Positions 29,782 to 35,468 of a DNA stretch of 35,468 nucleotides are shown here, piece by piece. Source of the DNA: Prevotella sp. (GTDB lineage: Bacteria > Bacteroidota > Bacteroidia > Bacteroidales > Bacteroidaceae); the NCBI GenBank assembly GCA_022771265.1, contig JALFCG010000131.1, forward strand, positions 1 to 35,468. The letters run 5' to 3'. The translations under genes and the position numbers were made by a program. The stretch's first letter is position 1. Every line of letters starts with the position of its first letter. Under the pieces are notes generated by a model. The model was not told where the DNA came from. It saw only the letters and a list, made by a program, of their open reading frames with translations, and ran no database searches.

Positions 29782-29800
29782 ACCTGCGTGTGCGGGTTTT
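29782..29800 (+). terminator. attenuator-like hairpin in a leader
   Basis: ACCTGC (29782-29787) pairs with GCGGGT (29792-29797), one G-U, loop GTGT, followed by TTTTG. It lies directly after the -7 box and before the gene at 29831, where a small terminator could attenuate the transcript. Confidence 0.45.
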
Positions 29801-29830
29801 GAATGTTTAATAACAATAATAACAAAAGAA

Positions 29831-30196
29831 ATGACAAAAAAGAAGAGTGAAGAAAAAAGTGCTGACATGCTCGAAAGGGCGCATGAAAGTGTTTTCGGTT
29901 TCTGGGAGTTGTGCAAGCTCCTTTTCGCCGACACTGATGAAACGCCCTACAGGATGAATGAGCTTAAAGAGTCAAGCAAGTTCTACAAGGAGGCTGTCGA
30001 AATGTCAAAGGAGCTCGGAATTGACTGGGAGAAGATGAGTGACGCGGACAGCAACCGAGTGATGATTAACATGCTTGCGGACCGGTATGCAAGCATAGGC
30101 GAAACCTGTGCGAGGAAATGCAAGATAGAGATTAGCGTAGTCCTGAAGGACGGAAGCAGCAAAGTGGCTATCACGGAGGAGCCCCAAGATGCTTGA
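29831..30196 (+). CDS. acidic helical protein, 121 aa
   Basis: Reads MTKKKSEEKSADMLERAHES, then VFGFWELCKLLFADTDETP and SKFYKEAVEMSKELGIDWE. Helical, with a C-terminal strand pair KIEISVVLKDGSSKVAITE. It overlaps the next gene by 8 nt and opens a five-gene overlapping run that ends with RNase H. No recognised family. Confidence 0.7.
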   Translation: MTKKKSEEKSADMLERAHESVFGFWELCKLLFADTDETPYRMNELKESSKFYKEAVEMSKELGIDWEKMSDADSNRVMINMLADRYASIGETCARKCKIEISVVLKDGSSKVAITEEPQDA

Positions 30197-30623
30197 GGCG
30201 GCAAAGATAACAAGGGTCCTGAGGGACATTGACGTTAAGAAGGCATCAGCTTACTTCGGTATAAGCGAGGCCGCTATCTCCGAACTGAATGACAGGTGTC
30301 TCATTAATGTCCCGTACGTGAGGGAAATCCTTATCAGGGAAGACTGGAAAAAACTGACAAGCGGCTTGCAGTATCTCGTTGAAAGGAACAGGGCATACAG
30401 CTACCCTGAGATAACCGACGCTGTATGTAAGCAATGGCAAATCACAAAGCGCCAGCTCCAGGAAATAGTCAAGGGAAGGGTGCCTACCATGTGTTTCTGC
30501 CCCGTGTGCGGCATAAGGGTTGACCCGATGGCCTCAAAGAGGACGAACGGTATATGCGTCAATTGTTTTACCGAATCCCTTAATATCATGTGTGATGGAG
30601 AATCTTGTAAACCAACGGAATAG
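30189..30623 (+). CDS. putative DNA-binding protein with C-terminal zinc ribbon, 144 aa
   Basis: The N-terminal part LRDIDVKKASAYFGISEAAI looks like a helix-turn-helix, and a second similar stretch is AVCKQWQITKRQLQEIVKG. The C-terminal zinc ribbon is CFCPVCG with GICVNC (cysteines at about 101, 103, 106, 120, 123). A combined helix-turn-helix and zinc ribbon suits a phage regulator or a DNA-metabolism accessory factor. Overlaps its neighbours by 8 and 29 nt. Confidence 0.65.
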   Translation: MLEAAKITRVLRDIDVKKASAYFGISEAAISELNDRCLINVPYVREILIREDWKKLTSGLQYLVERNRAYSYPEITDAVCKQWQITKRQLQEIVKGRVPTMCFCPVCGIRVDPMASKRTNGICVNCFTESLNIMCDGESCKPTE

Positions 30624-30951
30624 GTTTGAAAAGTTGTGCGGAATGTACTGGTGGAATAACAGTGGGCAAGTTATACTGTCAAGACTTGAGGGAGGACAGT
30701 GCCTCCTTGGGTGTATGCTCAGTGACAAGTCTACCGTCATCAGCGATTATGACATCTGCGACTGCGACATGTTTGCCAATGAGATACTTGGGGTCGGCGC
30801 TCCCTCGGTAAGGATAATCACCTACAGGAACCCGAACGGGACGCTGACCGTTCCCGACATGAAGAAGTTGCTCGACGACAAAAAGGCCGATTTCACAAGA
30901 AAGAAAAGTAAGAAATGGAACAGAAAACACAAAAGGGTGTCTCGCGGGTAA
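30595..30951 (+). CDS. basic protein, 118 aa, unknown
   Basis: The start at 30595 (MENLVNQRNRFEKLCGMYW) lies inside the end of the previous gene with context TGTGATGG. The longer upstream frame would overlap more. Contains VILSRLEGGQCLLGCMLSD and a strongly basic tail (DFTRKKSKKWNRKHKRVSR), typical of nucleic-acid binding. Overlaps the next gene by 37 nt. Confidence 0.65.
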   Translation: MENLVNQRNRFEKLCGMYWWNNSGQVILSRLEGGQCLLGCMLSDKSTVISDYDICDCDMFANEILGVGAPSVRIITYRNPNGTLTVPDMKKLLDDKKADFTRKKSKKWNRKHKRVSRG

Positions 30952-31409
30952 TCGTGAACATCAAGTTCGAGAAACACCGTGATTTCGGGACGCTCGTAGG
31001 GTTCACCACCAGGAAGAACGGAAGCTGGATGGGATGCTATTCTTCTGACGCGTGCAAAAAGAAAGTCGTGCTGCCGGACAAGGAGCTCTCACCAGCCCTG
31101 GTTGAACATGTGCTTTACAGGACTACCCTTATCCCGATGAAAAGCAAGGACGGTTTCGTCGCCATCAACGCGACCCCCGTCAAGTTCAACGCCAGGATAG
31201 AGACCATAAGCGAAAAGGACGGGAGCTGGAGGATAGAGGTCAAGTTCGGTCACAAGAGGCTCGTCTACGATCCCTCCGCCAAGAACAACAGGCACCGTTC
31301 CGACATAGACGTGTTCACCAGGACATTGTCGGAGCGTGTCGATATCGCTTCCCTTCCGATGGTTATAGATGACTTTATGGAAGCCGTCCGTGGCCATGAG
31401 TATGCTTGA
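30915..31409 (+). CDS. basic protein, 164 aa, unknown
   Basis: Reads MEQKTQKGVSRVIVNIKFEK, then FGTLVGFTTRKNGSWMGCY and, later, WRIEVKFGHKRLVYDPSAK. Strand-rich and basic, followed by a helical end (IASLPMVIDDFMEAVRGHE). It overlaps RNase H by 14 nt, so it is probably coupled with it. A role in nucleic-acid processing is plausible from context only. Confidence 0.65.
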   Translation: MEQKTQKGVSRVIVNIKFEKHRDFGTLVGFTTRKNGSWMGCYSSDACKKKVVLPDKELSPALVEHVLYRTTLIPMKSKDGFVAINATPVKFNARIETISEKDGSWRIEVKFGHKRLVYDPSAKNNRHRSDIDVFTRTLSERVDIASLPMVIDDFMEAVRGHEYA

Positions 31410-31803
31410 CTTCCCGACCGAGGGTATAGCGGTTGACGCTGCCCACTCGATGAAGAACAGACTGACTGAGATACAGGGCATAGACCTGTCCACCGGTGAG
31501 AGGGTCTTTTACCGAAACCTTGGCAACCAGACTGTGAATATAGGAGAGTTCCTTGCTTTGGTGGAAGGTGTGAAGTATATTATCGGGAACAGGCACAAAC
31601 CCGCATTGGTCTATTCTGACTCAACGACGGCGATAACCTGGTTCAACGGGAAGTACACGTCATCAAAAAAGAGGAACAAGCTGTTACAGAAGGCGGAAAT
31701 CTATCTCAAGATAGCCTGGAGTTACATATCAGAAGTTGAAGTCAGACATTGGAACGGCAAGGCGTGGGGTGAAAATCCCGCAGACTTCGGGAACAAGAAA
31801 TGA
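31396..31803 (+). CDS. rnhA: RNase H-like nuclease, 135 aa
   Basis: RNase HI fold signature in order: strand IAVDAAHS with D14, then GIDLSTGERVFYRNLG, NIGEFLALVEGV with E51, ALVYSDSTTAITWF with D75, and the end WGENPADFGNKK with D130. These four acids match the DEDD catalytic set that cleaves RNA in RNA-DNA hybrids. The short basic-loop-free form is common in Bacteroidota. Start at ATG 31396 (MSMLDFPTEG); the longer frame overlaps more of the previous gene. It could remove primers in phage replication, or act on RT products, which is speculative. Confidence 0.88.
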   Translation: MSMLDFPTEGIAVDAAHSMKNRLTEIQGIDLSTGERVFYRNLGNQTVNIGEFLALVEGVKYIIGNRHKPALVYSDSTTAITWFNGKYTSSKKRNKLLQKAEIYLKIAWSYISEVEVRHWNGKAWGENPADFGNKK

Positions 31804-31830
31804 CAGGAGTGTTTCCTTTAGCTATTTTAC

Positions 31831-31836
31831 TATAAT
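31831..31836 (+). promoter_or_regulatory. TATAAT box before the Gly/Lys peptide
   Basis: TATAAT is a perfect sigma-70-type -10 box, uncommon in Bacteroidota promoters. A -35 box is weak (GTTTCC about 16 nt upstream). It precedes a canonical Shine-Dalgarno (AAAGGAGGTG at 31859-31868). Confidence 0.4.
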
Positions 31837-31874
31837 GTTAAACAATTTAATCATCAGGAAAGGAGGTGTTTGTC

Positions 31875-31919
31875 ATGGGCTGCAAGAAAGGCGGTAAGGG
31901 TGGCGGCAAAAAGCGCTAA
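31875..31919 (+). CDS. Gly/Lys micropeptide, 14 aa, with canonical Shine-Dalgarno
   Basis: Reads MGCKKGGKGGGKKR and stops at TAA. A full GGAGG Shine-Dalgarno lies 8 nt upstream, while nearly all other genes here lack one. That makes translation likely despite the size. The peptide is almost only Gly and Lys with one Cys. It may bind nucleic acid, membrane or ribosome; I cannot assign it. It stands apart from the operons on both sides. Confidence 0.6.
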   Translation: MGCKKGGKGGGKKR

Positions 31920-31956
31920 CAACAATGTCACTTATTGAATTACTTAGTTTTGACAC

Positions 31957-31980
31957 GAGGCCGTGTATTGCCACGGCCTC
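31957..31980 (+). terminator. hairpin after the micropeptide
   Basis: GAGGCCGTG (31957-31965) pairs perfectly with CACGGCCTC (31972-31980) around a TATTGC loop. No T-run follows (ACTAATTAAA), so termination is likely only in part. It lies 21 nt before the mazG start and could also affect that gene's translation. Confidence 0.55.
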
Positions 31981-32001
31981 ACTAATTAAATACGGAACAA
32001 T

Positions 32002-32328
32002 ATGAAAATTAACGAATATCAACAAGCGGCGCTAAGCACCGCATATTACCCTAAGGACATTTCGCTTATATATCTTGCGCTTGCCATAAACGGCGAGGCT
32101 GGAGAAGTTGCTGAAAAAGTTAAGAAATTATATCGTGACCGGAATGGGGTCGGGGATATGAATTTCGCCAAAAGTGTCGCGTTAGAACTTGGAGATGTCT
32201 TGTGGTATGTTTCAGTGATGGCCTCAGAACTTGGGTTTACCCTTGAAGATGTAGCGAAAATGAACATCGACAAAATTGAATCGCGCAAGCAACGCGGCGC
32301 ATTGGGCGGAAACGGAGATAACAGATAA
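32002..32328 (+). CDS. mazG: MazG-like nucleotide pyrophosphohydrolase, 108 aa
   Basis: The MazG signature is clear: INEYQQAALSTAY at the start, LALAINGEAGEVAEKVKKL (24-42) with the E32xxE35 metal site, and VALELGDVLWYVSVMASEL (59-77) with E62xxD65. These acids bind Mg ions to hydrolyse NTPs to NMP and pyrophosphate. Phage MazG proteins are proposed to lower ppGpp or remove nucleotides. The single-domain length is normal. It lies downstream of a hairpin in an AT-richer part of the window. Confidence 0.88.
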   Translation: MKINEYQQAALSTAYYPKDISLIYLALAINGEAGEVAEKVKKLYRDRNGVGDMNFAKSVALELGDVLWYVSVMASELGFTLEDVAKMNIDKIESRKQRGALGGNGDNR

Positions 32329-32358
32329 ACCATTGTTTTAAGATATATTAAAATAACC

Positions 32359-33021
32359 ATGAACGAGAATATTAATTTGACGAAAATATTGAAATACTGC
32401 CCACAGGGAGAGCCGTTTTGGTCGCCAATGCTGGGAGACGTGAAGTTATACTGCATACACCCATATTATAAAAAGGTTAGTGTAACCGTGACAAGCGGAG
32501 AGGTATGGTCTATCAACGCAGACGCAACAATATCAATTAACGGTGTTACAAGCCCTGAGATAATGCTTTACCCGAGCAGGGAACAGAGAGACTGGTCGAA
32601 TGTCAAGTACGAGAAGAAGAAGGAACTGCCAAAGACATGGCAGGAATTTTGCGAAAATTACAAGGTGCGTAAGAATGAGTGTTATATAGAAGCTGATAGC
32701 AATATAAAGGAAGTAGGAGAAAATGGCATAACCGACAGGAATAGAAAAATGGACTGTAATTTATTGCCGAGCAAGCAGGCAGGGGAGGCTCACCTCGCAC
32801 TCATGCAGCTGCACCAGCTGAGAGACGCATGGAGAGAGGGATGGTTGCCCGACTGGGACAGTGAGCAGGATAAGTATATAATCATGAGAAGCAAAGGCGA
32901 ATATAAAATATTACATGGTTATTATATAAGTAGTTGCCTTGCCTTCCAAGACGAGAAGCGAGCAGAAGAGTTTTTAGAATGCTTTGGCGAATTAATAAAT
33001 CAAGCTGGAGATTTAATTTAA
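32359..33021 (+). CDS. paralogue-pair protein A, 220 aa
   Basis: Starts MNENINLTKILKYCPQGEP and has an N-terminal strand-rich domain (to about residue 80) ending LYPSREQRDWS. This module is shared with the next gene and common in Bacteroidales phages. The C-terminal part has KQAGEAHLALMQLHQLRDA, WREGWLPDW, and EEFLECFGELINQAGDLI, a frequent tail in Bacteroides phage and mobile-element proteins. Function unknown. Confidence 0.75.
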   Translation: MNENINLTKILKYCPQGEPFWSPMLGDVKLYCIHPYYKKVSVTVTSGEVWSINADATISINGVTSPEIMLYPSREQRDWSNVKYEKKKELPKTWQEFCENYKVRKNECYIEADSNIKEVGENGITDRNRKMDCNLLPSKQAGEAHLALMQLHQLRDAWREGWLPDWDSEQDKYIIMRSKGEYKILHGYYISSCLAFQDEKRAEEFLECFGELINQAGDLI

Positions 33022-33030
33022 TATACGACT

Positions 33031-33531
33031 ATGAACGAGAATATTAATTTAACGAAAATATTGAAGGACTGCCCAAAAGGGTGGAAATTATATTCAACGG
33101 TGCTTGGCTATGTTATCTTCCAAGGGATTATTGAGGGTGAGGCATATCCTATTGTCGTAAGTTGTGAAAACGGAGTCACTGAAAATTTTACGGCTGAGGG
33201 CAAGATATTGAAAGATTATGATGGGGAATGCACATTATTCCCATCTAAAGACCAAAGAGATTGGTCTAAATTTACCGCTCCTTGGCTCAAGAAGGAGAGG
33301 TTTTACCCAAAGACATTGAATGCGTTTGAAAAGGTAATTGTAAGGCTTGATAAAATGTGCCAATGGAGATGTGATTTGTTCTCAAACGCATACAAATATA
33401 ACGGTGCCATTAATTATCTCTGCACAAGCGGAAATTGCTATAAGCAGTGCATCCCCTACAACGACGACACCAAACACCTTGTAGGCACAACAGAAGAAGC
33501 ACCTGAATTTTATCGTTATTGGGAGGATTGA
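33031..33531 (+). CDS. paralogue-pair protein B, 166 aa
   Basis: The first residues MNENINLTKILKDCPKGWK and the module ending CTLFPSKDQRDWS are close to protein A, so the pair arose by duplication of the N-terminal module. The C-terminal part differs (FEKVIVRLDKMCQWRCDLF, YLCTSGNCYKQCIPYNDD) and is Cys-rich. The shared first codons are also near identical at the DNA level (32359 and 33031). Function unknown. Confidence 0.72.
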   Translation: MNENINLTKILKDCPKGWKLYSTVLGYVIFQGIIEGEAYPIVVSCENGVTENFTAEGKILKDYDGECTLFPSKDQRDWSKFTAPWLKKERFYPKTLNAFEKVIVRLDKMCQWRCDLFSNAYKYNGAINYLCTSGNCYKQCIPYNDDTKHLVGTTEEAPEFYRYWED

Positions 33532-33533
33532 GT

Positions 33534-33821
33534 ATGAATTTATTATTAATATTTCCAGGATTTATTTTGGCATTTTCAATAGTCATAATATATGAGTGTG
33601 AGATAAGACGAATGCGTAGAGAGCCGAGGAATAATGTGCGGTTCTTTGTTAAGGCAGTAAGGGATGATATGTATTGGCTTTATATCAAGGATAAAAAAGG
33701 CAATATTTCATTCATAGGTCTTGATGAGGATTTTAATAATTTATGGGGTCTTAATCCTGATGATTTTACTGATATGAAAAAAGGTGAGATTAGGGAGGTA
33801 TTTATCAACTTAGAGGATTAA
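33534..33821 (+). CDS. membrane-anchored protein, 95 aa
   Basis: Start at 33534 (MNLLLIFPGFILAFSIVII) with a hydrophobic segment at 2-20, then EIRRMRREPRNNVRFFVKA. The soluble part has MYWLYIKDKKGNISFIG and the end REVFINLED. The next gene has the same plan and ends VKVFINLED, so they are tandem paralogues. The region is AT-richer than the rest. No family recognised. Confidence 0.7.
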   Translation: MNLLLIFPGFILAFSIVIIYECEIRRMRREPRNNVRFFVKAVRDDMYWLYIKDKKGNISFIGLDEDFNNLWGLNPDDFTDMKKGEIREVFINLED

Positions 33822-33824
33822 ATT

Positions 33825-34142
33825 ATGGATTTGGCTTTGTGTTTTACATCGTTCATTCTTTGCACAATAACAATGTTTATAGTGGTATATATAAGCTATA
33901 CCGCAATACAGAAAAAGCCTGTAAACATAATAGATTTCTATGTGGCAAGAGATAAAAATGGTAAGCTATGGCTTTATATTGGTAAACCAATTAGAGGTCT
34001 TAATATGTTTATTAGCCCTTTAAGTCATCTTTTCACTTTGCCTTGTAGTATATTTAATTGTTTGGGCCTAAACAAAAATGATTATGCTAATCTCAAATGG
34101 GAAGACGAGCCTGTTAAGGTATTCATAAACTTGGAGGATTGA
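33825..34142 (+). CDS. membrane-anchored protein, 105 aa, paralogue of previous
   Basis: Starts MDLALCFTSFILCTITMFIV, a hydrophobic anchor at 2-26. It then has KLWLYIGK, matching the MYWLYIKD of its neighbour, GLNKNDYANLKW (compare GLNPDDFTDMKK), and the same end VFINLED. It begins 3 nt after the previous stop. The shared soluble domain faces one side of the membrane; function unknown. Confidence 0.7.
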   Translation: MDLALCFTSFILCTITMFIVVYISYTAIQKKPVNIIDFYVARDKNGKLWLYIGKPIRGLNMFISPLSHLFTLPCSIFNCLGLNKNDYANLKWEDEPVKVFINLED

Positions 34143-34148
34143 TTATCT

Positions 34149-34370
34149 ATGTTCACTTGTAAAACTTGTAAATTACTTAAACATAGCCAAGCCAAGAGGG
34201 ATATATACCGAGATGAAAATGGCGCAGTTGTTGGGGATAAATGTGAGGCTAATAGTATCATTGACGCTCTTTCGGAATGGCATTGCCCTTACTACTGGTG
34301 GAATATTAGACCATCAATAGGCTTTGGTTGTGAGCATTGGAAGAATATGAATGGCAAACATTGGATTTAA
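34149..34370 (+). CDS. Cys-rich zinc-binding-like protein, 73 aa
   Basis: Reads MFTCKTCKLLKHSQAKRDIY, later KCEANSIIDALSEWHCPYYW and FGCEHWKNMNGKHWI. Cysteines at 4, 7, 32, 47 and 60 and several His could make one zinc site. The pattern C..C with later 'C..W....P...GC..W' occurs in short phage proteins of unknown function. Confidence 0.65.
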   Translation: MFTCKTCKLLKHSQAKRDIYRDENGAVVGDKCEANSIIDALSEWHCPYYWWNIRPSIGFGCEHWKNMNGKHWI

Positions 34371-34386
34371 ATAATAAGGATTGAAT

Positions 34387-34524
34387 ATGACAAAAGAAGA
34401 ATACCTAAGACTTTCGGTTCATATAGCAATGCTGGAAGATATAGCCGAGGAATATCCGGGCAAGACAATCGAGAACATCATTGCACAGTTGGAGGCGAGA
34501 AGAAAGGAGTTGGATAATGAGTAA
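34387..34524 (+). CDS. helical mini-protein, 45 aa
   Basis: Starts 16 nt after the previous stop and reads MTKEEYLRLSVHIAMLEDIA, then EEYPGKTIENIIAQLEARRK, ending ELDNE. Two amphipathic helices. Overlaps the next gene by 8 nt (ATGAGTAA). No family recognised. Confidence 0.6.
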   Translation: MTKEEYLRLSVHIAMLEDIAEEYPGKTIENIIAQLEARRKELDNE

Positions 34525-34735
34525 AGTTGAAAATTTGAAGGTCGGTGATAAGGTCTTTATAAGTGTAAACGAACATGAAAAGTTATGTACCGTTGAGCGA
34601 GTAACAAAAGCATACATTTACGCAAACGGAATACGATTCCGCCGCATAAGTGGTTGGGCTACTGGACAGAATATAGGGTGGATTAGACCTGCAAATGAAA
34701 CAGACATAAAAAGACTTGGCAATAGTGCCACATAA
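34517..34735 (+). CDS. small beta-rich protein, 72 aa
   Basis: Start at 34517 in the ATGAGTAA overlap: MSKVENLKVGDKVFISVNEH. 'VGDKVFI', 'KLCTVERVTKAYIYANGIR' and 'FRRISGWATGQN' look like a small SH3-like barrel, similar in plan to the last gene of the window. Possibly a nucleic-acid-binding or adaptor protein. No specific family. Confidence 0.65.
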   Translation: MSKVENLKVGDKVFISVNEHEKLCTVERVTKAYIYANGIRFRRISGWATGQNIGWIRPANETDIKRLGNSAT

Positions 34736-34754
34736 CAATAAAATTAAAAACGAA

Positions 34755-35141
34755 ATGAAAAAGTACATTGGTACAAAGCAAATTGAAGCAGAGCCGATGA
34801 CAATGGGCGAGGCTTATGAGAAGAATCTCCTGCAAGCAGGAAGAGTGCCTAACGAGTCCGAAAAGGATAAGGCAGGTTATCACACGAAGTACGAGGACGG
34901 CTACGAAAGTTGGTCGCCGGCTGAGCCATTCGAGAAGGCTTATAAGGTGGCAGACACGCCTCTTGACCGAATGATAATTGAATACGACGAGCTTAAACAA
35001 AAAATTGACAAGCTCGATGTGTTCCTCGACAGCGAGAAGTTCAAAACCCTTGATGAAAAAGTCAAAGGACTTCTTTCTTCTCAGTATCACATTATGATTG
35101 CATACTCCATTGTTCTTAGTGAACGTATGCGTCTTATGTAA
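34755..35141 (+). CDS. Tad1/Acb2-type cyclic-nucleotide sponge fused to a phage N-terminal domain, 128 aa
   Basis: The N-terminal domain (1-64) has YIGTKQIEAEPMTMGEAY and GYHTKYEDGYESWSPAEPF, a module frequent in phage proteins. The C-terminal 63 residues, DRMIIEYDELKQKIDKLDVF, then LDSEKFKTLDEKVKGLLSSQ and YHIMIAYSIVLSERMRL, match the Acb2/Tad1 hairpin family (two long helices, conserved LL..Q...M..Y..IL..R). Known members bind the cyclic signals of CBASS or Thoeris defence and so block it. Binding residues cannot be judged here. Start at 34755 (MKKYIGTK); the longer upstream frame overlaps the previous gene. A hairpin follows. Confidence 0.78.
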   Translation: MKKYIGTKQIEAEPMTMGEAYEKNLLQAGRVPNESEKDKAGYHTKYEDGYESWSPAEPFEKAYKVADTPLDRMIIEYDELKQKIDKLDVFLDSEKFKTLDEKVKGLLSSQYHIMIAYSIVLSERMRLM

Positions 35142-35146
35142 TAACC

Positions 35147-35175
35147 AAGAGCCGTATGTGACAGGTGCGGCTCTT
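35147..35175 (+). terminator. hairpin after the Tad1/Acb2-like gene
   Basis: AAGAGCCG (35147-35154) pairs perfectly with CGGCTCTT (35168-35175) around a 13-nt loop. Only two T follow (TTAAAAAC), so it may terminate weakly or stabilise the mRNA end. Confidence 0.6.
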
Positions 35176-35189
35176 AAAAACAATAGGTT

Positions 35190-35468
35190 ATGGAGTACCG
35201 AAAAGACAAACGAACAAGGAACCTAACCTTGCGTGACATACACGTTGGTGATTGGGTACAGGTGTGGAGCGAGCAGACAGAACGTTACTCGCCACCATTG
35301 AAGATAATACAGATATGCGACGACGGGACAGTCTATCTCGTAGGCAGCGACGAGGAACGACCGACACCGTGGGAGGAGGACATCAAGAACGTGGATGCGC
35401 TGGAGATAACTCCCGAATTGCTTAAAGGGTTTGGATTTGAAATCGAGGCCAACAAATACTACGATGAC
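35190..35468 (+). CDS. beta-rich phage protein, truncated by window end
   Basis: Starts MEYRKDKRTRNLTLRDIHVG, then DWVQVWSEQTERYSPPLKI and GTVYLVGSD, later EDIKNVDALEITPELLKGFG. 'RDI..GDWV' with a later 'I.LT.E.L...GF' recurs in short Bacteroidales phage proteins of unknown function. 93 codons are seen and no stop is reached, so the C-terminus lies beyond the window. Confidence 0.65.
   Translation, partial: MEYRKDKRTRNLTLRDIHVGDWVQVWSEQTERYSPPLKIIQICDDGTVYLVGSDEERPTPWEEDIKNVDALEITPELLKGFGFEIEANKYYDD

Noticed and set aside
31925..32005. A 26-residue frame overlapping the mazG start by ATGA
   Set aside because: It runs through a strong hairpin and has no leader signal. The overlap is probably chance.

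Overview
The window looks like an accessory or early region of a large double-stranded DNA phage (or phage-plasmid) that infects a Bacteroidales host. Every gene I can support lies on the + strand. Genes are short, tightly packed and often overlap by ATGA. Most starts follow an A/T-rich 'aatt-ATG' leader with no Shine-Dalgarno, as is usual in Bacteroidota. Recognisable families fit this picture: a PcfK/PcfJ pair, a DUF4120-like protein, three proteins of the FISUMP/DUF1566 C-type-lectin type, a helicase with HA-like repeats, a MazG pyrophosphohydrolase, an RNase H and a Tad1/Acb2-like nucleotide sponge. TAA, TAG and TGA all serve as stops, so the standard bacterial code applies. No virion, packaging or integrase gene is visible, and most proteins are unrecognised.

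Layout. 1-4.3 kb: small unknown proteins and, at 310-443, a tRNA-like element of non-standard length. 4.3-8.9 kb: a first FISUMP-type protein, several large acidic unknowns and a possible clamp-like protein. 8.9-12.1 kb: pcfK-pcfJ, a Cys-rich mini-protein, a membrane protein and an MPNWC-type protein. 12.1-14.44 kb: a 421-aa reverse transcriptase (RT) followed at once by about 1 kb of non-coding DNA. 14.4-20.1 kb: small unknown genes. 20.1-25.7 kb: a codon-usage outlier, two more FISUMP proteins and a membrane protein. 25.8-31.8 kb: helicase, zinc-ribbon proteins and RNase H. 31.8-35.5 kb: a 14-residue Gly/Lys peptide, MazG, two pairs of tandem paralogues, the Tad1/Acb2-like protein and a truncated last gene.

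The most unusual feature is the RT with its downstream array. The RT has the expected catalytic residues (D137 and YSDD 225-228) but not the SQ motif of diversity-generating retroelement (DGR) RTs, nor the NAxxH or VTG motifs of retrons. Directly after its stop codon lie seven tandem units spaced 129-168 nt apart. Each has the same architecture: a long-range outer stem, a long apical hairpin, and then a 15-nt motif, ATC-R-R-N5-TA(A/T)AG, between the 3' strand of the hairpin and the 3' strand of the outer stem. Stem sequences differ completely between units while pairing is kept, so the structure rather than the sequence appears to be conserved. An eighth, degenerate copy lies near 16.1 kb. I infer an undescribed RT system served by an array of structured RNAs. 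Whether the units are templates, primers or guides cannot be told from sequence alone.

Other modules probably serve phage-host conflict and nucleotide metabolism: the Tad1/Acb2-like sponge, MazG, RNase H, the helicase, and the FISUMP proteins whose C-termini look like DGR variable regions although no template repeat is visible here.
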